From Candidatus Binatia bacterium (lineage in GTDB: Bacteria; Desulfobacterota; Binatia; Bin18), in contig JAJDTY010000080.1 in the NCBI GenBank assembly GCA_022826945.1, forward strand, positions 1 through 34,004: a stretch of 34,004 nt of DNA, written 5' to 3'. The translations under genes were made by a program, and so were the position numbers. Below the pieces are notes generated by a model. It searched no databases. It was not told where the DNA came from and worked only from the letters and a program-made list of their open reading frames with translations. Shown here in pieces: positions 1-7,575 of this stretch (position 1 is the first letter of the stretch; each line of letters starts with the position of its first letter).

Positions 1-1
1 G

Positions 2-901
2 AGCACCGATTTTAATGGGACCTGCATGGAGACCTATACCTGGGCCACGGCCATGGCCACCCAGACCAAAAACATCATGCTCTTCTCCACCTCGCACGTC
101 CCCACCATTCATCCCATTATGGCCGCCAAGCAGGGCGCAACGATTGACCATATTTCCCATGGACGCTGGGGCCTGAACATTGTGTGCGGCTGGTTCTCCC
201 CGGAGATGGAAATGTTTGCGGCCAAGCAGATGGAACATGACGAGCGCTACCGGTATGCCGGCGAGTGGCTCCGGGTTATCAAGCGTCTGTGGACCGAGCA
301 GAATTTCGATCACACGGGCGAGTTCTTTCAGGTCAAAGACGGCTATCTGCTACCCAAGCCGGTCCAACAGCCCTATCCGGCTCTGATTAACGCCGGCTTC
401 TCGCCCGCCGGCCAGGATTTCTCCGCACGTGAAGTGGACTTCAATTTTATCCAGGTTGATACCCTGGAACACGGTAAAGAGATCGTCGCGGATGTGAAAA
501 AACAGGCTAATGCCTATGGTCGGGAAATAGGTATGATGTCCTACGGTTTCGTCGTTTGCCGCGACACGGAAAAAGAAGCCAAACAGGCCTATGATTACGT
601 TGTTGAAAAGGGGGACTGGACCGCGGCCCGCAATATCCTGAACCTGCTTGGCGTCGAGAGTCAGTCGTTTAGCGAAGCAACTCTCACCCAGTTTGCCGAA
701 CGCTTTATTGCAGGCTGGGGCGGCTATCCCCTGGTCGGCACACCGGAGCAGGTCGTTGATGAAATGGCCAAGCTGGCCGGTACCGGCATCGAAGGGCTGA
801 TTGTCTCCTGGCTGGACTATAACGAAGAGCTGAAGTATTTCGGCGAGCGCGTCATGCCGCTGATGCGCCAGGCAGGGTTACGGGGGCCCCTGTCCGCCTA
901 G
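2..901 (+). CDS. LLM-class (luciferase-like) flavin-dependent monooxygenase, 5' end outside window
   Basis: The protein belongs to the bacterial luciferase-like TIM-barrel family, which uses reduced FMN or F420 to oxidise small organic substrates. The reading frame is open to the window edge (residues STDFNGTC precede the first ATG at 26), so the true start is upstream and about 299 codons are visible. Family signs are the early stretch with HVPTIHP, the GRWGLNIVCGW segment that follows barrel strands, the ERYRYAGEWLRVIKRLW helix, and the late GTPEQVVDEM segment near residue 245. The 3' end is intact. A pyrimidine-rich gap separates it from the tryptophan dioxygenase gene. The substrate cannot be read from sequence; relatives act on alkanesulfonates, pyrimidines and nitrilotriacetate. 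Confidence 0.9.
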   Translation, partial: STDFNGTCMETYTWATAMATQTKNIMLFSTSHVPTIHPIMAAKQGATIDHISHGRWGLNIVCGWFSPEMEMFAAKQMEHDERYRYAGEWLRVIKRLWTEQNFDHTGEFFQVKDGYLLPKPVQQPYPALINAGFSPAGQDFSAREVDFNFIQVDTLEHGKEIVADVKKQANAYGREIGMMSYGFVVCRDTEKEAKQAYDYVVEKGDWTAARNILNLLGVESQSFSEATLTQFAERFIAGWGGYPLVGTPEQVVDEMAKLAGTGIEGLIVSWLDYNEELKYFGERVMPLMRQAGLRGPLSA

Positions 902-1004
902 AGAATCTCCGTTCGCCTTTCCCGGATTCTCCGTTCCCCTCGGCTCCCGGATTTTCGTCCCCCTTCATTGCTCCTCCCCTCCCTTCGGCAGTACAATAAC
1001 GGCC
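902..1004 (+). promoter_or_regulatory. Pyrimidine-rich intergenic stretch with imperfect tandem repeats; possible Rho-loading region and -10 for the next gene
   Basis: The gap is strongly C+T rich and G poor on the plus strand. Short units resembling GATTCTCCGTTC recur at about 20-nt spacing near 903, 926 and 949. A C-rich, G-poor leader is the kind of RNA that Rho binds, so it may end transcription of the monooxygenase gene. TACAAT at 992-997 could be a -10 box for the tryptophan dioxygenase gene, whose ATG at 1005 has no visible Shine-Dalgarno sequence; transcription from that box would be nearly leaderless. All of this is inference from composition. Confidence 0.3.
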
Positions 1005-1829
1005 ATGCCCCAGGCTAAATCGGACCTGACATATGAGTCCTACCTCCGCCTGCCGGAACTGCTCAGCCTTCAGACGCCCCAGTCCAACCCACCCGCTCAC
1101 GACGAACTCCAGTTCATCATTGTCCATCAAAGCTATGAACTCTGGTTTCGATTGTTGCTGTACGAAGTCCGGACTATCATCGGCCATCTGCGGGCCGGGC
1201 GGGTGCGACAGGCGGTCTGGCTGATACGGCGGCTTATTGAAATCGAGCGGGTGATGATCCAGCAGGTCCAGGTACTGGAAACCATGTCGCCGGCGCACTT
1301 TCTTGAGTTTCGCGATTTGCTCAGACCGGCCAGCGGCTTGCAGTCCTTGCAGTTTCGAGAACTCGAATTTCTGTCCGGCCTCCGCGACGAACGCTTCTTT
1401 GAAGTGTTCGCCGGGAGTGAGGCTTCTCGGCAGCGGCTCCAGGCGGCCTATGACGGCCCCAATCTGTGGAGCACGTTTTGTGAACTCTTACACAGCCGCG
1501 GCTTTGCCACGGATACAGTGGAGCAACAGGAGCGGGCAGTTGAGCACATTTATACCGATCCCCGGTATTTAGACCTGCATCAACTGTGTGAAGTCATGGT
1601 TGAATACGATGAACAGTTTTGTATTTGGCGCTCCCGTCACGCCTTAATGGCCGAACGCATGGTTGGTGCAAAGCCCGGTACCGGAGACGTGCACACCGGC
1701 AAGCTTGTCGGCCGCGCGTCCTTCCAAGCTCCAGGCGTCCGCTACCTTCAGGGGCGGATCAGCGTCCGTTTTTTCCCTATTCTCTGGGATATTAGAACGC
1801 AACTCGGCGGAGGGCCGTATGATACATGA
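1005..1829 (+). CDS. kynA: Tryptophan 2,3-dioxygenase
   Basis: This heme enzyme opens the indole ring of L-tryptophan with O2 to give N-formylkynurenine, the first step of the kynurenine pathway. The 274-residue length is normal for the bacterial family. The N-terminal LTYESYL motif, the HDELQFIIVHQSYELWFR block at residues 28-45 (substrate-pocket His and Arg), the central EFLSGLRDERF region and the C-terminal IWRSRHALMAERM segment carrying the probable axial heme His are all present, followed by GAKPGTGD and FFPILWDIRTQL. The start at 1005 matches the family N terminus, although no ribosome binding site is evident. Its stop overlaps the start of the kynureninase-like gene by 11 nt, so the two are almost certainly co-translated. 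No kynurenine formamidase is visible nearby. Confidence 0.95.
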   Translation: MPQAKSDLTYESYLRLPELLSLQTPQSNPPAHDELQFIIVHQSYELWFRLLLYEVRTIIGHLRAGRVRQAVWLIRRLIEIERVMIQQVQVLETMSPAHFLEFRDLLRPASGLQSLQFRELEFLSGLRDERFFEVFAGSEASRQRLQAAYDGPNLWSTFCELLHSRGFATDTVEQQERAVEHIYTDPRYLDLHQLCEVMVEYDEQFCIWRSRHALMAERMVGAKPGTGDVHTGKLVGRASFQAPGVRYLQGRISVRFFPILWDIRTQLGGGPYDT

Positions 1830-2961
1830 TCTATCCCGATGGCGGACGGCGTTTCCCATCCTCGAAACCTCGACCTATCTGATTTCCCATTCCATGGGCG
1901 CAATGCCCAGGGCCACGGCGGACCGGCTAAACGAGTATGCCGCAAGCTGGCAACAGGAAGGGAGCGCGGTGTGGGATCGCTGGATGGGATTTTTCGAGGA
2001 AACCGCCGGCCTCATCGGCCGGTTTCTCAATGCCGAGCCGAGTAGCGTGGTCATGCACCAGAATGTGTCCGCCCTGTTTAACGCCGCGCTGTCCTGCTTT
2101 GACTTTAGCGGCAAGCGTAATAAAATTCTGTACGCCGAACTAACCTTTCCCACTCTGCGCTATAATATTCAGTCCCGAGCCCGGTATGGCGCCCGGCCGG
2201 TGATGATCCCCTCTCCAGACGGCATTCGGCAACCAGCCGAACGCTTTATTGAGGCCATTGACGACGAGACGCTGCTCTTGGTCCTGGACCACGGCCTCTA
2301 CCGCTCCGGCGCCTTGATCGATATCGCCCCCATTGTTCAGGCCGCTCATGCGCGTGGCGCCCAAGTGATTGTCGATGCCTATCAAACCGTTGGGACCGTC
2401 CCAATCGACGTGCAGGCCTGGCAGGCCGACTTTGTGGTTGGTGGCTCACATAAATGGTTATGCGGCGGACCGGGCGCGGCCTACCTGTACGTCCGTCCGG
2501 ACCGGCTTCCGTCACAACAGCCGGTGATGACCGGCTGGTTCTCGCAAGAACAGCCCTTTGCCTTTGGCGATGATATTGATTACGCCCACAGTGCGCGGCG
2601 CTTTCTGGGCGGCACGCCCGGCATGTCAGCCATCTATGCCGCCCGCCCCGGCTACGAGATTCTTCTTGAGGTTGGCGTGGAGCGGATTCGGCAACGGAAT
2701 ATCGAGCTATGCCAGCGCCTGATCGACGGCGCACGTTCCCGCGGTCTACATATCAACACGCCCCAGGACGCCCAGGAACGCGGCGGCCTGGTGTGTATTG
2801 ACTTTGACGGCGCGGCCCAAGCCGAAGCACAACTCGTCGCCCGACGGGTCTTTGTCGATTACCGCCCGCGCTGCGGCCTCCGTATTTCGCCTCATTTTTA
2901 CACCACGGAAGACGAAATCGACCGTCTGTTTGAGGAGCTTGACGCGATCCGTACAGGATAA
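1819..2961 (+). CDS. kynU: Kynureninase-like PLP enzyme (aminotransferase class V fold)
   Basis: Kynureninase cleaves kynurenine or 3-hydroxykynurenine to (hydroxy)anthranilate and alanine using PLP. The 380-residue protein has the class V fold: an aspartate that would contact the PLP ring nitrogen (D186 in VDAYQTVG) and the Schiff-base lysine K212 in GGSHKWLCGGPG, followed by AAYLYVRPD. The ATG at 1819 overlaps the dioxygenase stop; a longer open frame from 1663 is only read-through inside the upstream gene. Coupling to tryptophan dioxygenase is the main argument for a kynureninase role. The VDAYQ motif differs from the WDLSH type of well-known kynureninases, so another class V activity on a kynurenine-pathway compound remains possible. 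Confidence 0.75.
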   Translation: MIHDLSRWRTAFPILETSTYLISHSMGAMPRATADRLNEYAASWQQEGSAVWDRWMGFFEETAGLIGRFLNAEPSSVVMHQNVSALFNAALSCFDFSGKRNKILYAELTFPTLRYNIQSRARYGARPVMIPSPDGIRQPAERFIEAIDDETLLLVLDHGLYRSGALIDIAPIVQAAHARGAQVIVDAYQTVGTVPIDVQAWQADFVVGGSHKWLCGGPGAAYLYVRPDRLPSQQPVMTGWFSQEQPFAFGDDIDYAHSARRFLGGTPGMSAIYAARPGYEILLEVGVERIRQRNIELCQRLIDGARSRGLHINTPQDAQERGGLVCIDFDGAAQAEAQLVARRVFVDYRPRCGLRISPHFYTTEDEIDRLFEELDAIRTG

Positions 2962-3056
2962 GCGCTTCCTCATGACAGAGAACAGCCGGCTTCGTCCCTG
3001 GATATCGGCTTCGCATTGAACCCATACGTGGACTTATGGCAAGATGCGGGGCCGAC

Positions 3057-3476
3057 ATGGCAACCGCACAGGAAAAACCGCGGCCTCTGATTGACGACCT
3101 CACGCGTCCGTTCTGGGAGGCGGCCGGAGAACATCGCTTGGTTATCCAGCGCTGCCAGGACTGTCGTTATTTTAACCACCCGCCACGCCCGGTGTGTAAC
3201 GCCTGTCACAGCGCAGCCCTCGCGTTCGAGCCGGTCAGCGGCCGCGGCGCGATCTACAGTTTTAGTGTGATGTACCAGCCCAACGTGGCCGGTTTTGGAG
3301 ACGAACTGCCCTACCTCAATATTCTCGTCGAGCTTGAAGAACAGCCGCAGCTCTTTCTGGTATCCAACCTGCCCGAGGCGCAACGCGAGCAGGTCCGAAT
3401 TGGCGGAAAGGTTGAGGTCTATTTCGAGGATGTCGATGCAGAACTGACGCTGCCCAAGTTCCGTCTCGTTGCTTGA
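3057..3476 (+). CDS. DUF35 protein: zinc ribbon plus OB-fold acyl-CoA-binding partner
   Basis: DUF35 (Zn-ribbon/OB-fold) proteins bind acyl-CoA and pair with thiolase-like enzymes. Four cysteines form the ribbon (C33, C36, C47, C50 in CQDCRYF and PVCNAC), followed by the typical GRGAIYSFSVMYQP strand that opens the OB fold. At about 139 residues the length is usual. An in-frame ATG at 3036 would add seven residues; I prefer 3057, which gives a conserved-looking N terminus preceding the LIDDLTRPFWEAAGEHRLVIQRC block, but neither start has a convincing Shine-Dalgarno sequence. The thiolase-like gene begins 15 nt after the stop, so the two very probably form a complex. Confidence 0.88.
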   Translation: MATAQEKPRPLIDDLTRPFWEAAGEHRLVIQRCQDCRYFNHPPRPVCNACHSAALAFEPVSGRGAIYSFSVMYQPNVAGFGDELPYLNILVELEEQPQLFLVSNLPEAQREQVRIGGKVEVYFEDVDAELTLPKFRLVA

Positions 3477-3491
3477 CCAAAGGACGCATCC

Positions 3492-4679
3492 ATGAGCTGG
3501 CAAGGACAAGGCAAAACCGCCATCGTTGGTATTGGCTACTCCGAACTGAGCCGCCGGCCGCAGAAGTCCCTCGGTGCGCTGAGCCTGGATGCCTGTCGGG
3601 CCGCCCTTGATGACGCCGGGCTACCGGCTGAGCGAATTGACGGCTTGGCCACTTTTCCTGAAGCGCCTTTTCACGGCGCGGGCGCACAGGACGGCGAGCA
3701 GATTGTCAGCGTCGAATACGTGATGAACCACCTCCCGCTCGCTCCCGATATTCGGTGGTATGCACAAGTCGAAACCGGTCTGATCGCGAGTGCGGTTATT
3801 GAAGGGGTCAACGCCCTGTTGGCCGAGGCGTGCGAGTATGTGCTGGTCTGGCGCGCGCTCCACAATCCGCGTGGCCGCTATGGGGCGTGGTCCGGCAATC
3901 GGGCTCCTGGCGACGCCCAATTCATGGCCCCGTATGGTTGTACGAATATATTTCAGTGGCACGCCATGGCCTGGCAGCGTTATATGCATCGCTACGGCGC
4001 CACCCGGGAGCATCTCGCGACCTTTGTGACGAATAGCCGGCGGAATGCGAACCTCAATCCGAACGCCTATTTCTACACCACGCCCATGACCCGTGAGGAT
4101 TATTTCGCCGCGCGCTGGATCGCCGAGCCCTTATGTTTGTTCGACTGCGATATTCCGGTTGAAGGCTGTGTCGCGCTCGTTCTGACCACGGCAGAGCGTG
4201 CCGCAGACCTCCAACACCCACCGGCCTATATTGCCGGCTACGGACAGAACACCAGCCGCCGCCGGGCTCTGTTTCACTATTCGTTGGATAATTATATGGA
4301 GTCCGGCCACTCGCTGGCCAGCAAGCTCTGGGCGTCTTCGGGCTTGGGACCCCAGGACATGAGCGCCGCCGAACTGTACGACGGATTCAGCCCCTCCACG
4401 CTGTACTGGCTGGAGGCGGCGGGTTTTTGTGGAGAAGGCGAAGCCTCCAGCTTCATCCAGGACGGGCGCATTACCCTGGAAGGTGAACTGCCGGTCAATA
4501 CGTTCGGCGGCAGCCTGAGCGAAGGCCGCCTGCACGGCATGGGTCATATTGCCGAAGCCGTCATGCAGGTGACCGACCGAGCGGAACAGCGCCAAGTCCC
4601 CAACGCCTCGGCCGTCTGTGCCATCGACGGTTCCCCCATGCTGCGAGGGAGTGGTCTGGTCATCACCCGAGAACCGTAA
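3492..4679 (+). CDS. Thiolase-like protein (SCP-x / Ltp2 type)
   Basis: The 395-residue protein has the thiolase fold of the nonspecific-lipid-transfer (SCP-x/Ltp2) branch: an N-terminal KTAIVGIGYSELSRR strand, a SLDACRAALDDAGL helix, the CDIPVEGCVALVLTTAERA core, AAELYDGFSPSTLYWLEAAGF, and a C-terminal NTFGGSLSEGRLHGMGHIAEA loop. Members paired with DUF35 proteins act as retro-aldolases or thiolases on acyl-CoA; in actinobacterial steroid catabolism the Ltp2-DUF35 pair splits an aldol-CoA. In the classical thiolase position I see no clear catalytic cysteine, which favours an aldolase-type role, but this is by eye. It directly follows its DUF35 partner and the kynureninase-like gene. A lipid or aromatic acyl-CoA substrate is inferred. 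Confidence 0.85.
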   Translation: MSWQGQGKTAIVGIGYSELSRRPQKSLGALSLDACRAALDDAGLPAERIDGLATFPEAPFHGAGAQDGEQIVSVEYVMNHLPLAPDIRWYAQVETGLIASAVIEGVNALLAEACEYVLVWRALHNPRGRYGAWSGNRAPGDAQFMAPYGCTNIFQWHAMAWQRYMHRYGATREHLATFVTNSRRNANLNPNAYFYTTPMTREDYFAARWIAEPLCLFDCDIPVEGCVALVLTTAERAADLQHPPAYIAGYGQNTSRRRALFHYSLDNYMESGHSLASKLWASSGLGPQDMSAAELYDGFSPSTLYWLEAAGFCGEGEASSFIQDGRITLEGELPVNTFGGSLSEGRLHGMGHIAEAVMQVTDRAEQRQVPNASAVCAIDGSPMLRGSGLVITREP

Positions 4680-4706
4680 GGGGAGAGCACGTCTCCTTAC
4701 CTTTTA
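4678..4706 (+). terminator. Weak hairpin after the thiolase-like gene
   Basis: GGAGA (4682-4686) can pair with TCTCC (4692-4696) over a five-base loop, and a short CTTTT tract follows at about 4701. The stem is short, so this is only a candidate terminator of the 1005-4679 gene group. Confidence 0.3.
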
Positions 4707-4727
4707 TTCATTACCCATCACCGACGT

Positions 4728-4885
4728 TTATTTGCCCATTAAACGATCAAGGCCAGCCTGCCACGTATGCGCGTAGCCGACTATATAGCGAAGTTCGGTC
4801 GAGTCGATATCATTACAGGCCTGATCGAAAATTCGTCGCCAATTGGCGTCGTAGTGTCCGTCTCCGAGCCAGCCTAGAGTAAACA
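4728..4885 (-). pseudogene. Possible C-terminal fragment of an unknown gene
   Basis: On the minus strand about 52 codons ending with the stop at 4728 read like real protein, with segments [34 protein letters not shown] and a tail AGLDRLMGK. Upstream of about 4890 the frame runs into intergenic repeat DNA rich in palindromes, and the translation becomes repeat-like. I do not recognise the family. It may be the 3' remnant of a gene whose 5' part was replaced by repeats, or chance coding-like DNA. Confidence 0.3.
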
Positions 4886-5275
4886 ACGATCCTGTGTAGC
4901 CCCCTGTCATTCCTGCGCAAGCTCGTCCCCCCGTACTTGATACGGGGCAGGCATCCAGGCCCCCAGCTCCCCGTTCGTCCTGAGCGTAGCAAAGCGAAGT
5001 CGAAGGACTGGATGCCGGATCACGTCCGGCAGGACGAGAGTGCAACGGCGCGGCTAGAACCTATCGTGAAACGTGCTAGCCCGTCGCCTTCAGGCGTGCG
5101 GCGCCTGACGCCCTTCGGCAGGGCGCCCTTCGCCTCCGCTCCGCTCAGGCTTCCCCCTGTGACAAGGGGGAGTGAGGGGGGATTGGCCCGCCGGGGCGCC
5201 CGCCCTCGGAGCGGGCCGCTGGGGATAAGACAGGCCGGCAGTGGCAAACTGAGACACGACCGAAAATACCCCACC
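4886..5275. repeat. Intergenic repeat cluster with palindromes
   Basis: This gene-free stretch is made of short inverted repeats. CCCCGTA (4929-4935) pairs with TACGGGG (4941-4947). GCCGGA (5014-5019) pairs with TCCGGC (5025-5030). Around 5150-5175 a CCCCCT/AGGGGG hairpin appears. The segment at 4892-4917 matches 24057-24082 with three mismatches. Similar palindromes of the kind AGTCGAAGGAC are common dispersed intergenic elements in many bacterial genomes. I find no gene in the 5046-5275 part. Confidence 0.6.
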
Positions 5276-5305
5276 TTGGCCCTCCGCCGTCGGCTATGCT
5301 ATAAG
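5276..5305 (+). promoter_or_regulatory. Candidate sigma70-type promoter of rpmB-rpmG
   Basis: TTGGCC at 5276-5281 and TATAAG at 5300-5305 are separated by 18 nt; an overlapping TATGCT lies at 5295-5300. The distance to the rpmB start at 5351 leaves a leader of about 38 nt with a GAGGAGA ribosome binding site near 5336. The match is moderate. I saw no clear Zur-type palindrome here. Confidence 0.4.
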
Positions 5306-5350
5306 GACGGCTCGCATCTGGCGACAAGACAACACCGAGGAGACTTTTTC

Positions 5351-5587
5351 ATGTCGAGACTGTGTCCAATCACCGGCAAACGCCCACGCACCGGGAACAA
5401 CGTGTCCCACGCCAACAATAGAACAAAACGGCGTTTTCTTCCAAACATGCAGACCCACAAGTTCTGGCTGGCGAGCGAAAAACGCTGGGTGCGTCTGCGT
5501 CTGAGCGCGCGTGGGATTCGGATGATTGATAAGCTGGGCATTGAGCGGGTGTTGAAAGACATGCGCCGGCGCGGCGTCAAAGTATAG
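5351..5587 (+). CDS. rpmB: Large ribosomal subunit protein bL28
   Basis: The 78-residue protein starts with [20 protein letters not shown] and continues with [17 protein letters not shown] and a basic C terminus, matching bL28 closely over the whole length. It contains a single cysteine (C5), so it is the zinc-free form like that of E. coli rather than the form with CxxC pairs. The ATG at 5351 follows a GAGGAGA site by a T-rich spacer. rpmG starts 27 nt after the stop, the same rpmB-rpmG order as in E. coli, and both share a terminator at 5791. Confidence 0.97.
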   Translation: MSRLCPITGKRPRTGNNVSHANNRTKRRFLPNMQTHKFWLASEKRWVRLRLSARGIRMIDKLGIERVLKDMRRRGVKV

Positions 5588-5614
5588 ACGGACGTGACAA
5601 GGGGAGGACGAACG

Positions 5615-5770
5615 ATGCGTGAAAAGATCAAACTGGAATCGTCAGCCAGAACCGGTCACTTTTACATTGCGACCAAGAACAAAAAGACCATGGCGGACAA
5701 GCTCGAACTCAAAAAATACGATCCGGTGGCGCGCAAACACGTCATCTACAAAGAAACCCGCCTGAAATAG
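5615..5770 (+). CDS. rpmG: Large ribosomal subunit protein bL33
   Basis: This 51-residue protein reads [20 protein letters not shown] at its start, then [18 protein letters not shown] and ends [10 protein letters not shown], which is the full bL33 family. It has no cysteine, so it is the zinc-free type as in E. coli. The start at 5615 follows GGGGAGGA at 5601-5608. It forms an operon with rpmB and is followed by a strong terminator. Confidence 0.96.
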   Translation: MREKIKLESSARTGHFYIATKNKKTMADKLELKKYDPVARKHVIYKETRLK

Positions 5771-5790
5771 CGACGCTCCAAGCTGCAACA

Positions 5791-5821
5791 AAAAGGCCGA
5801 CATGCGCTGTCGGCCTTTTTT
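5791..5821 (+). terminator. Rho-independent terminator of rpmB-rpmG
   Basis: GGCCGAC (5795-5801) pairs with GTCGGCC (5809-5815) over a seven-base loop and is followed by a run of T. The A-run before the stem lengthens the helix and would let it work on the other strand too. It lies 24 nt after the rpmG stop. Confidence 0.9.
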
Positions 5822-5888
5822 CGTGAAACCAAGCCGCCCCGTGTCCGGCCTTCCCCACGCTCGTGAATCCTGGAATACTGTTGACGCT

Positions 5889-6872
5889 ATGGACGAGCAA
5901 AAAGAGCGGATTGTTTTCTCTGACGCCGAGCGTATCCCGGTCCATTTGATTTCCGGCTTTCTGGGCAGTGGCAAGACAACCCTCCTGCGCCGCCTCCTGG
6001 ACTATTGTCTGGCCCAGGGGCTCAAACCTGCGGTTATGATGAACGAGTATGGGGAGGTCAACATCGATGGCGAGCTGCTGCGCGGGCAGGGCCACACCAT
6101 ACGGGAAATGACCAATGGCTGCATTTGCTGCACGATTGGCGGCACCCTGGGTCTCGCGATCCAGGATGTTGCCGCCCTCAAGCCGGATGTCATTTTCATT
6201 GAAGCCACCGGTCTCGCCGACCCGGTCGAACTCATGGACCAGGCCACAAAGGAAGAAGTCCTGCCCCTGGTCCGCCTGGCTTCGCTGATCGCCGTTCTTG
6301 ACCCCATTAATTTCAGCCGCTTGGCCGAAGAAGTCCACTCCGGCATTCGTCAACAGACGGAACTCGCCGATGTGGTGGTATTAAATAAGCGGGACCTGGC
6401 AGACGAGGCTGTCCTGGCCGAACTGGAGGCGCAGATTCGTCAGTTAAATCCACGCACGGCGATTGTTCGGACAGAGCGCGGGGAAATGGATTACGCCGAG
6501 ATTGTAGACCGACAAACAGACAAAAATACCGGGTACGTTTCCGCCTCGCGGCAGGCACCGGTGCACGACCATTTTCATACGCTGACGTGTCTGTGCGAAG
6601 CCCCACTGATCCGCGAGCGGTTCGAGCGGCTGATGCGTAGCCTGCCGGACGCAGTGTGGCGCGCCAAGGGGTTTGTGCGGTTTACCGACTCGGACGAGCA
6701 GTGGATGTTTCAATATGTGACCGGTGAATTCGACATGGAGTGGCTGGATTTATTACCCGAACCACCCGAGCACGTCGTTTTTATCGGCAAGGGGTTTGAT
6801 CGGGACGGGCTGCAACGGGCGCTGCAGGAATGCCAACCCAGGGACAACTCGGAAGTCGCATGGCCACGCTAG
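5889..6872 (+). CDS. COG0523 / CobW-family metallochaperone GTPase
   Basis: COG0523 proteins are G3E GTPases that handle metals such as zinc, or cobalt in the CobW case. The 327-residue sequence shows the P-loop GFLGSGKTT at residues 23-31, the family metal motif C78-I-C80-C81 (in NGCICC), the FIEATGLADP switch segment, the LNKRDL guanine-binding motif and a C-terminal CobW_C domain with VWRAKGFVRF. A histidine cluster HDHFH lies before that domain and could also bind metal. The start at 5889 places the P-loop at the usual distance; the frame extends upstream but overlaps the terminator. It may be monocistronic, since the rpmB-rpmG terminator lies in front and the next gene is 48 nt downstream. 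Which metal and client it serves is not visible. Confidence 0.9.
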   Translation: MDEQKERIVFSDAERIPVHLISGFLGSGKTTLLRRLLDYCLAQGLKPAVMMNEYGEVNIDGELLRGQGHTIREMTNGCICCTIGGTLGLAIQDVAALKPDVIFIEATGLADPVELMDQATKEEVLPLVRLASLIAVLDPINFSRLAEEVHSGIRQQTELADVVVLNKRDLADEAVLAELEAQIRQLNPRTAIVRTERGEMDYAEIVDRQTDKNTGYVSASRQAPVHDHFHTLTCLCEAPLIRERFERLMRSLPDAVWRAKGFVRFTDSDEQWMFQYVTGEFDMEWLDLLPEPPEHVVFIGKGFDRDGLQRALQECQPRDNSEVAWPR

Positions 6873-6920
6873 GCAGAGCAGACGCGGAAGGACAGCACGC
6901 CAACAAGGAGGAGGACCCCT

Positions 6921-7535
6921 ATGATTTATGAAGTCCGGACCTATCGCCTCAAGCCAGGGACGCTCGCCGAATGCGAACGAATTTTTGGTGACGCCCTGCC
7001 GCGTCGTGAGGAATTTTCCCCGCTCGGAGCGTTCTGGCATACCGAGGTCGGCCCGCTCAACGAAATCATCCATGTCTGGCCGTATGAGAGTCTCCAGCAG
7101 CGGACGGAGGCTCGAGCGCAGGCCATGCAAAGCGGGGCGTGGCCTCCTCCGATTGGCACGTTCATCGAACACATGGAGTCCGAAATTTTTATCCCCGCGC
7201 CTTTTATGGAACCGCTCGGCAAGCGCCAGCTCGGCCCGGTGTATGAGATCCGCACCTATATATACCGGCCGGGTGCCATGCCGACCGTGCTGGAGCGTTG
7301 GGCCAAAGCCATCAGTGCCCGGACCGAGCTTTCACCCCTGGCCGCCTGCTGGTATAGCGATCTCGGGACGCTCAATAAATTCGTCCATATCTGGCCCTAC
7401 GCCAGCCTGGACGAGCGCAGCCGCGTCTGGGCCGAGGCCGCTCAACTGCCCAACTGGCCGCCCGGCACGCGGGAGTTGCTGCTGACGCAGCAGAACAAAA
7501 TCGTCCTGCCGGCCGCGTTTTCGCCCATGCAGTAA
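6921..7535 (+). CDS. Tandem two-domain NIPSNAP family protein
   Basis: NIPSNAP domains are dimeric alpha-beta barrel modules of unknown precise function, frequent beside acyl-CoA and aromatic degradation genes. The 204-residue protein contains two: residues 1-95 (MIYEVRTYRLKPGTLAECE to IHVWPYESLQQR) and about 107-200 (VYEIRTYIYRPGAMPTVLE to VHIWPYASLDERSR). Each has the typical YE[VI]RTY start and HVWPY/HIWPY middle, so the gene arose by internal duplication. The ATG at 6921 has a strong AAGGAGGAGG site at about 6905. It precedes the carboxylase gene by 40 nt and may be transcribed with it. Confidence 0.9.
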   Translation: MIYEVRTYRLKPGTLAECERIFGDALPRREEFSPLGAFWHTEVGPLNEIIHVWPYESLQQRTEARAQAMQSGAWPPPIGTFIEHMESEIFIPAPFMEPLGKRQLGPVYEIRTYIYRPGAMPTVLERWAKAISARTELSPLAACWYSDLGTLNKFVHIWPYASLDERSRVWAEAAQLPNWPPGTRELLLTQQNKIVLPAAFSPMQ

Positions 7536-7575
7536 ATCGGCGGCTACCTCGCCACCATGTGAAAGACACCACGCC

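Noticed and set aside
1663..1818. Longer start for the kynureninase-like gene
   Set aside because: It lies inside the tryptophan dioxygenase gene in another frame and is not family-like.
4886..5275. Open frames through the repeat cluster (both strands)
   Set aside because: They consist of palindromic intergenic repeats without ribosome sites; only the tail 4728-4885 looks coding-like.
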